Shown here: piece after piece, positions 56,855 to 64,000 of the stretch
Layout of the letters: each line of letters begins with the position of its first letter
How positions within the stretch are numbered: position 1 is the first letter of the stretch
Source: Meandrina meandrites
Lineage: Eukaryota; Cnidaria; Anthozoa; Scleractinia; Meandrinidae
DNA: 64,000 nt
Direction: 5' to 3'
NCBI GenBank assembly: GCA_963693305.1
Contig: OY855916.1
Span: forward strand, 8,281,501 to 8,345,500
Made by a program: the position numbers and the translations under genes
Notes under the pieces: model-generated
Database searches by the model: none
What the model saw: the letters and a program-made list of their open reading frames with translations, nothing else
Told to the model about the DNA's origin: nothing

Positions 56855-56932
56855 GCCAGGCTGGCGCGAAAAGAGAACGAGTGAAAGTGCGTGAATCCTT
56901 ATATATGCTTTGAGGGAGACCGCTGACAAATA
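56855..56932 (-). repeat. Ngaro repeat A1
   Basis: 78 bp, copy of 48922-48999. Outer 5' end of the element. Confidence 0.88.
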
Positions 56933-57139
56933 CTTTAACAGTAGGGATGTTTAACTCAATTGTATAATTAATTGATTAGTAAACATTTTCCCAAATGCAA
57001 ACAAGGTCAGTGCTGAATTATTTTTCTCATCATTATTCCTTATGCTCCTTCTTAAAGAAGGACATTTCCCATAAAGAAGATTGCTGGAATTACTTTTCCT
57101 TGGACGGTGCTGTAAAATTTTGATTAACCTAGGTTATAT

Positions 57140-57290
57140 TAAATTGGTTCCAGCAAATTTAATGCTGGGGTTAACCCTGGGGTGGTATAGCAACCCACAC
57201 AGGGAGAGAGGGGGAGAAATACTCCTCTTAATGCTTTGGAAACCGAACACAATAAGCTCCGACTTGATGAGCCACTAGGCTTGAATGCAG
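57140..57290 (+). mobile_element. SINE 3'-part remnant (unit C)
   Basis: aatttaatgctggggttaac and cttgatgagccactaggctt, matching 25110-25240. Confidence 0.4.
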
Positions 57291-57437
57291 ACTTTTTCAT
57301 CTTGGGAAAGTCCAGCGAGTTTCAACGTTTGTTGTTGAGCAAGTGATTCTGAGCTTATATGTGGGATATGGTGAAATAAAACTGGACCAAAATATATTAA
57401 AACTCCACATCAAATCAGCAGTGTTTTCATTACTAAC

Positions 57438-57500
57438 CTGTCCAATTTCTTCTGCACTTTTGTCCACAAATTTATCCAGATCCAAAATGGAGCTCAGTGT
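57438..57500 (-). CDS. Gene Y internal exon, copy C
   Basis: 63 nt, phase 0, acceptor TTTGCAG, donor GTTAGT. Reads TLSSILDLDKFVDKS then AEEIGQ. Paralogue of 25379-25441; both copies open. Unrecognised. Confidence 0.5.
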
Positions 57501-58374
57501 CTGCAAATTGGAAGAACATTTTTCACAGGTTATTTTTAATAAATAACAGCATAGTGTACAGTCCTGAAGGCATTATCTAAGACTGTGGAAATCATGACTT
57601 TAACCTTTTACTAAATCAATTAGAAACAAATTTTTCCAGATTTACACATACTTAAGCTGCAGGCCAAATATATTGCACCCAAATGCCATAAACCTTTTAT
57701 TACCAAAATAATTGAAAAATAAAATTATTGTTCCCCATAACATGAGCTAGTGCTGAAGGCACAAACTTATAGCTGAGGAATGGGGACAAATCTGGGGTCA
57801 TGCTCTCCCAGGACATGTTATACATTAATTTGACTCCTTCAAGTGCCATTTCTGGGTATTTTAGGTTAATCAGACAAGAAATTGATTGATTAGTTTGCAC
57901 TAATCATATGTGTAACTCTCCTCGAACATTTGTGACTTTATTAAATAAATCTAATATATCAACAGCAGCTCATTATTTATATTGTAATTTAAATCAAAAC
58001 TTGAAAACAGTTTGCTCACCTTCGGTCAATATATTAAAGAAGCTTCTCCACTTGATGATAAAAGATTGTTTCCAAGAAGTGATTTCTGAATCAAAAAAGC
58101 ATATTTAAAAAGACAAGAAAAGCAAAAGTTTTCTACCGGTAAACGAATGTTTATTTTGGCACCTAAACGACCAAATGAAATTTCCAACAGCAATCCACTA
58201 ATAATAACACTAATAATACGTCCTTTCACACTGTTTCAAGGTCCACCCATTTGCATACCAAAGTATATGATATATGGTTAAGGCAAGGCTTTACAGTATT
58301 GATAGTGAACAATGTTTGTAGGCAGTGACTAGCAAAAAATTATATTTTGAAAATGTGTTGTTCCAGAAAATATC

Positions 58375-58640
58375 CATACACATAAGGCATGGTGGCCTAA
58401 CATTTAGCACAATGATGAACTTTGGATCAAGTATTACAGGTTTGAGCCCAGTGGCTGGGGTCACTACATTATGTTCTTGGGCAATACACTTCACTCTCAC
58501 AGTGCCCTGCAAGAATATAAAAGGGTACTGGTGAGATTAATACTGGGAGTTAACTCTATGATGAACTAGCATTCTATCCAGGGGGAGAAGAAATACATGC
58601 CTGCACTCTTAGTCAGGTAACAGTGCAAAAACCAAGAAAA
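58375..58640 (+). mobile_element. tRNA-derived SINE
   Basis: catggtggcctaacatttag (A-box-like) and aggtttgagccc (B-box-like) about 50 bp apart, followed by a cacttcactctcacagtg body and a tail matching the remnants at 57140 and 25110. Polymerase III-type head inferred. Confidence 0.5.
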
Positions 58641-58960
58641 GCTTTGGCTCCAGGGGGGTACACAGGATTTCAAGTGATGGGGATGGTCAAAGAATTTTTG
58701 GCTTTGAAATTTTCGTTTCCAGTATTTTTTGGGTTATGGTAGGAAAATTTGGCAACTAGTTCTGCGAATGAAATACAACCAAACATGTTTTGCTGATGTT
58801 TAATAGATAACAATGGAGTCACTTTACAGTGCATGTGGCATTAAAAAAAACAGTTTGTGTTTCTCTTTGTGATATATCATTTAACCCTTTCTGAAAATTT
58901 TAAGAGTCAAAAATTCGGCATGGGATTTTTTGGGGATTAGATTTTGGTCAATGGATTTTT

Positions 58961-58988
58961 TTTTTCGGGGGGGGGGGGGGGGGGGGTG
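58961..58988 (+). repeat. Poly-G tract
   Basis: Long homopolymer G run, probably length-variable or mis-sequenced. Confidence 0.7.
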
Positions 58989-59369
58989 GAGGTTGGTGGA
59001 AGTCCTGGGGATTTTGGGGGGTCTTGAAATGAATTTTTGCCCCCATTTGGGGTTCTGACCCAATGGGCCACTCAAATCCAAGAAATGCCAGCAGGGAAGG
59101 GAGCATCAGAAACTATTAAGGTAAAGTATGAGGCTCAACTGAATTTTTTTTCCCTTTCTTTTTCATGCAGTAACATAGGTAAGGCAAAGTATTACGTCGA
59201 ACGACATATATTAAAAAAAAGAAATAAAAATCAAAGCTGGAAGAAAGGAAGGAACTACCCTGTGAAGAGACATCCCTTCAACCTCCCTTTCTCTTCCGAA
59301 CTTTTTTGCAGGGCAGAAAGGAATGAATATTGCTTTTACAATTAAGCCTCTTGACAAATATATATAATG

Positions 59370-59520
59370 GCTACCCTGCAAGGAAATTAAAAAAAATACT
59401 GTCAAGCAGTCCAGATCAAGCCCTAGCTGGGGCCACTGCATTGTGTTCTTGGACAACACACTTTACTCTCACAGTGTATCTCTCCATTCAGGTGTATCAA
59501 TGGGTACCAGCAAATTTTTA
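59370..59520 (+). mobile_element. SINE fragment
   Basis: Second copy of the cacactttactctcacagtg body with the preceding gccctagctggggcc, related to 58375-58640. Confidence 0.4.
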
Positions 59521-59529
59521 AATATAACC

Positions 59530-60440
59530 CTACACATACCAACCTCTACACATAATTCCCATTTGTGCTTACATCCAGTAAAGATGGTTGGAATTCAATC
59601 CAAGTAACTGAAAGAATCAAAACAGGAATTTATTAAAGAAACAATAAATATGTTCTACAAGAAAGAGCTATGATGAGTTAAGTACAGAATGATTGGTACT
59701 TTTGGTATATCTTCTTATTATTTATCAGTGTGTTTTAAATTTATTTAATGGTTTCATTTGTTTGTGTACAATGGTGTTAAGGACAACAATGCATGGCTGT
59801 TTGCACGTTGTTTTGCAGAGGAAATCTATAAGCAATGTGCAAAATGTTTAACACCCATGCATGCATTCTGTTCATTAGACCTTTTGCTTGGCGATGTTTG
59901 TGTTGCTGTTAAATATACATAAATTAAATAAATCAAATGTTGCTTGTTAAATAAAATGCCAAGTGCTGGTAGTGAGTGTCTATCATTGACGCGTCTTTTT
60001 ACCCTGGCTTATCACTTTCATAATCTAGCTGAGCTTGCATTTTGAAGGTAAATAGTTTGGATGTTTAGCAACAGTCAACACTATTCAAGAGATTTAATGA
60101 ACAGTACAATCATTGTGCACATGTACGTTTTTGTAAATTTCTTTTCCCTCTGCAAACCAACATGCAAACAGCCATCATTTAGTTGCCCTCAGCATGGTCA
60201 GCATACTTCCGAACAAGAAAGAAATATCAGTTGAAATAAAAACCAATTTTTACATACAGTAGTTTCTGAACTTACCTTCAGAAGCGGTGTTGTGTATTTG
60301 GAAATTAAACCGTGGTTTCCATTTTAGTGTTTTGCGGCCACTGTAGCCATTCTTCCTCCACTCAAATACAACCAAACAAGGAAAAATATGTTCCACAGAC
60401 AACTGGTTCCATAGATAGAGTCTTGATCGTAGCTTTGAGG
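59530..60440. other. Unit C tail without supported gene
   Basis: AT-rich; only short ORFs with no partner in unit B. Confidence 0.5.
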
Positions 60441-60442
60441 TC

Positions 60443-60488
60443 AAAATAAGATTAGAATTCCCTCAAAACCGACAACTTCCGCCGCCAT
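60443..60488 (-). pseudogene. Gene Y first-exon counterpart, frameshifted (copy C)
   Basis: ATG at 60488-60486 opens MAAEVVGFEG, but a 2-nt deletion relative to 31871-32062 leads to an early stop. The following sequence remains alignable. Confidence 0.35.
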
Positions 60489-60779
60489 GTTGGATTCTCT
60501 CTCGTTCCCAGTTTCTTTCGCGTCAAGCAACACGAACAACAAATCACGGAGAACACGGGATCACGTTATTTACCATCTCGCATCAGCCCGCGAGTTTTCA
60601 GTTCTCTTACTCTTTCAAAGTACGTCATGTACTGTGGAATTCCGATTTCTTAAACTTCCAAAAAAAACGGAAATTGGTTTCAAAAATCGGGTGTAAAATT
60701 GCAGCGGTCGACTTTGATTACAGTTTATATTAGTTCTGCGCTTATTAACTTCGAAGTAAACTAAAGCTGTCAAAGACGG

Positions 60780-61430
60780 AACGACCATGAATGAACGATC
60801 GATGTAACAGAACGGACAAGCAAAAGCATGGGGAATACATGAGGAGCGGAAACCGGAAGGCGAATCCGTGGGAAAACACGGTGATGGGTTTCTCAGAGTT
60901 TAGAGTAATCCAAGGGCTATCTGTCAGCCAAGATTGGGTGTTGGTAAAGGTCAGGTTAAGAGCCCCGTTGGGTGTCGACCTAGGAAGGGACGAGGGAACG
61001 CATGGAGAACGTACCGGAGAGACCCATCAATGTAGGGGAACACACGGATCGGACGTAAACGCATGGCAGTAATTACAGGAAAGTAAACGGGCGCACGGCC
61101 AGTGGGTGTCAGCGAGTGTTGAGTGTTGTCAATGTTGGTTGAAGGACAGTTTTGGGTCTCGATCAGGCTTAGTTTAAGGTTAGGCTTAGGAAGAAACGAA
61201 GAAATACATGACAAACGAACTGGGAACTCACAGACAAGGCGTCAAAAACGGCGAACAAATGTGACTGAAATGATGAGATACCGTGCGCGTAAACGCGCGT
61301 GGGAACTCACAGAGCGGAGCCACTTGGTTAGCCACTGGGAAAACCCGAAAGAAAGGGTAACGCAAAGGGAGCACACGGGTTAACATACCGGGAAAGAGGA
61401 AGTGTCCAAAAGGCACAGGGATCCCAGGAA
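60780..61430. repeat. Purine-rich block, unit C copy
   Basis: Matches 32640-33330 with indels. Homology to unit B ends near 61440. Confidence 0.55.
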
Positions 61431-62002
61431 GAATGGCGAAGGGTATTTACTCGCGCACCGTAGGCTTTCGACCAATTTCTCCCCTTTTTCCAACCCGCGA
61501 AATTTAGCAAGCTCAAAGCGCGCGGGTCATAAAGCTTACGATGTCACTAAGAAGTAATGGATAAGTAATTTCACTTGCCCCCTTGTGATCTATACCGAAA
61601 GTTGCGGACTTTCCGCAGATTGAATAATCACAGGGCCAAAATAGTTTTCTATATAATAAGAAGTTAATTCATTTCTCGAGTTTAGGTGACGTATTTGGAA
61701 ACATAACTCAATACCAAGAGAGAACTGAAAAGTCAGCATAAGTAAAGCTTTTTATTTAATGCAATAAAACGTCCACTGCAAATTTCTCATGGAACATCAC
61801 TCCTCGTCAAAGGTTCAATGAAGAATTCTCGTTTAATTGACCGTGCGAAAATTGAAGCGAATGCTGTTGTTGTCTCTCACCCCGGTTTTTGCGCGGAAAA
61901 AATGCGGGAAACTCGCAATTCGTGCGAGAGGGTACGTTAATAACGCAGTTAATGGTTCAAAAGTTCAGCCTCTGCTCATCAAGTTCTGCAATGTACAAAT
62001 GT

Positions 62003-62194
62003 TTATTCCTTTTCTTTAACTGATGCTGTCACAACACCGCTTTCTATTTCAGCGTTCAATTCATTCACCACTGTCATGTGATCAAATTTCTCCGGGAATA
62101 TATTAAAGGTTTTCAGGATCTCCTCTCTGCGATCGCTTTCTGAAGCGTAGTACATCTGAACTTGATAGGCCAACCACTGAGCATCCAACACACT
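62003..62194 (-). CDS. Terminal exon of an unrecognised minus-strand gene (gene Z)
   Basis: 192 nt from acceptor TCTTCACAG in phase 0: SVLDAQWLAYQVQMYYASES ... ending VKEKE and TAA 62005-62003. Amino-acid composition and a clean acceptor look genuine. A LINE fragment lies immediately upstream on the opposite strand, so the preceding exon would be beyond it. No second copy was found in the window. Confidence 0.55.
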   Translation of the reverse strand, partial: SVLDAQWLAYQVQMYYASESDRREEILKTFNIFPEKFDHMTVVNELNAEIESGVVTASVKEKE

Positions 62195-62229
62195 CTGTGA
62201 AGAAGATAACATTTTATTATTCCACTATT

Positions 62230-63600
62230 GCACCATTTTACCATATAATATTTCGGGCAAAAGAACGCGCCAAGCACTTGTCTACCAACGACATTCTCAT
62301 TAATCAGCAACATGGCTTTAGACAAAATTTTTCTTGTGAAACTCAACTTGTCTCAACCATTAATGACTGGGCTAAAAGTATTAATCAGCGCACCCAAACA
62401 GATGTGATTCTTCTTGACTTTAGTAAGGCTTTTGACTCTGTCCCACACCACCGTTTATTATCTAAACTGGAATTCTATGGAATTCGAGGCAGACCTGCAG
62501 CCTGGATCAAGGCCTTTCTTAACAATCGTACTCAAGTAGTATCTGTCAATGGATCACACTCTAATCCTCAACCTGTTACTTCTGGTGTCCCCCAAGGCTC
62601 AGTTCTGGGTCCAGTCCTTTTTCTGCTTTATATTAATGATATTACGGATAACATTAAATCCCAGATACGCCTTTTTGCAGACGATAGTGTTATATATAGA
62701 GAGATCAACGATCAGCAAGACCACTTGATACTCCAGCGGGATTTAGACAACTTGAGCGTTTGGGCAGATCTTTGGCAACTGAATTTTAATATTACTAAAT
62801 GTTACCACTTAGGAATCACCAATAAGTCTGTTCCACATTCTTAAAATTATTTATTGAATAATCGTGCCATCTCTGAAACAACCTCCACAAAATATTTAGG
62901 TATTATTATAAACCAGAAACTTAATTGGAATCAGCATTGTGATTACATTTGCAGCAAGGCTAATGGAACACTTGGCCTATTAAGAAGAGTCCTGTGCGAC
63001 TGTAACAGGGACGTGAAATCAAGAGCATATACCACCCTTGTACGTCCCAAGTTAGAATATGCTAGTTCTGCGTGGAATCCACGCACTAAACGTAACATCA
63101 ATCAAATTGAAATGGTCCAGCACAGAGCAGCTAGATTTGTCTTACGCGACTATTCTAGATTTAGCCATGTCTCCCCCATGATTAAACAACTTGGCTGGGT
63201 CACTCTCGAACAACGTAGATTATTGTCGCAACTAAACTTGTTCTACAAGATCCAACAGGGCTTAGTAGGTATCTCACTCCCTCCTGAGGTGTGTCCTCTG
63301 CATAGGACCTCTCGCCTTCCAAATGTTTCCCCCTATCGTCATATCCAACCTAATTGTGATATATATAAATATTCATTCTATCCAAGATCGATCGTGATGT
63401 GGAATCAACTACCTATACGTAATCTACCTTTGTTAAATTTCCAATCAACAATTATGCCAACCATTAAATCTATGGCATGATGCCACTAATTTAATTAGGA
63501 TATCAATTAGATTTTATTTTTATTTAAGAATTAGCTTTTATTATATTTCACTGATGTAAATTTAGCCCTCCTAGTATAGTTTTTACTGTTTTAGGAGTAT
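62230..63600 (+). mobile_element. 5'-truncated LINE with RT domain (one internal stop)
   Basis: One frame from about 62230 to 63480 encodes RT motifs HGFRQNFSCETQL, VILLDFSKAFDSVPH, GVPQGSVLGPVLFLLYIND and FADDSVIY (the catalytic box with Phe for Tyr), then the thumb with KYLGIIINQKLNW. It is broken only by TAA at 62842-62844. The endonuclease domain is absent. A CR1/L2-group assignment fits the motif wording. Tail 63481-63600 is AT-rich. Confidence 0.85.
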
Positions 63601-64000
63601 CTTATTAAAGCATTACACTGTAGAGCAAGGCAAAAATACGGACTGAAAGCGGAGCCACAAAATGACCGAACCAAACTTTATTTTATTAGTGAAATGATAA
63701 ATTATTCGGTGGTTTAGCATATAATACGAGCGGACATTTTGTTCATGGCTCGTATTTTTTCACGCCCCTTCGGGGCTCAGAAAGTACTATGCACTCGCCA
63801 AATATCCGTGCGTATTATATGTTAACGCATCGAATAAGGTGTATAATCACGCTAAAGCAAAAAATAAAAACAAACAAACAAACACATACACAAAAAGAAA
63901 AACATTCTAACGATGGCTAACATATGGCGAAAAAAGTGCAATTTTTCAGGTAACAACGAGACGCCATTTTGAAAATCGTCGCGGACATTTTGCGAGTTGC
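63601..64000. other. Right edge, no gene seen
   Basis: Contains cacgccccttcggggctc, a small inverted repeat, and A-rich sequence. Nothing supportable as coding. Confidence 0.5.

Larger units (their letters stand above)
48716..56931 (-). mobile_element. Ngaro-type (DIRS superfamily) tyrosine-recombinase retrotransposon
   Basis: Read on the minus strand the order is repeat A1, gag, RT/RNase H, tyrosine recombinase, then B1-A2-B2, where A1=A2 and B1=B2. These split direct repeats define Ngaro/PAT-type elements. The ends share tgacaaat (48716-48723, 56924-56931). Units A and B keep the uninterrupted sequence (gatgacaactactttaac at about 24845). No target duplication is apparent beyond the shared motif, as expected for recombinase-mediated integration. 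Nested insertions and frameshifts make this copy inactive. Confidence 0.9.
34258..61440. repeat. Segmental duplication unit C
   Basis: Colinear with unit B, with additional insertions: 38981-40692, 43118-44078, 44297-44930 and the Ngaro element 48716-56931. Removing these gives a unit close in size to unit B. Confidence 0.85.

Overview
The window looks like nuclear DNA of a metazoan, most plausibly an anthozoan cnidarian such as a stony coral. The evidence is AT-rich sequence, GT-AG introns with short exons, intronless TRIM-NHL genes in tandem, and a mobile-element mix (Penelope-like, Ngaro/DIRS-like, L2/CR1-like LINEs, pogo-, Kolobok- and hAT-like MITEs, tRNA-type SINEs). The species assignment is inference.

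The backbone is a tandem segmental duplication. Unit A (about 330-5400) carries TRIM-NHL gene A, and an orphan upstream module without a TRIM gene lies at about 9560-12900. Unit B (about 14700-33470) carries TRIM B. Unit C (about 34260-61440) carries TRIM C. A full unit, left to right on the + strand, holds: an unrecognised multi-exon gene on the minus strand ('gene X'); a short conserved + strand terminal exon ('exon W') next to a relic TRIM start; a 26-codon ORF; a CCAAT box; the TRIM-NHL gene; and a tail with minus-strand exons of a second unrecognised gene ('gene Y'). All three TRIM genes are open over 748-750 codons with their RING and B-box cysteines intact. Each copy of gene X is broken in different ways, so the TRIMs look selectively retained while the neighbours decay.

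Mobile elements fill the gaps, and the paralogous units supply natural empty sites for many of them. 5410-5826: TTAA-flanked MITE. 5904-9559: Penelope-like element with RT and GIY-YIG parts, two frameshifts and hammerhead ribozyme motifs. 6295-6927 and 44297-44930: foldback elements with TTAA duplications carrying the first codons of a THAP-type protein (Kolobok-like). 17659-18487: pogo-like MITE. 26475-27333: LINE 3' end. 27602-29187 and 43118-44078: CAGGG/CCCTG elements with 5-bp duplications. 38981-40692: uncharacterised insertion. 48716-56931: an 8.2-kb Ngaro-type tyrosine-recombinase retrotransposon on the minus strand, itself holding a tandem MITE dimer, a LINE tail and a roughly 50-bp minisatellite inside a gag intron. 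62230-63600: a second LINE fragment beside the last exon of another minus-strand gene.

Beyond the Penelope ribozymes there are hammerhead-like folds with palindromic stem III at 15069-15114, 34698-34743 and 43360-43392. No prokaryotic features, CRISPR arrays or confident tRNA/rRNA genes were seen.
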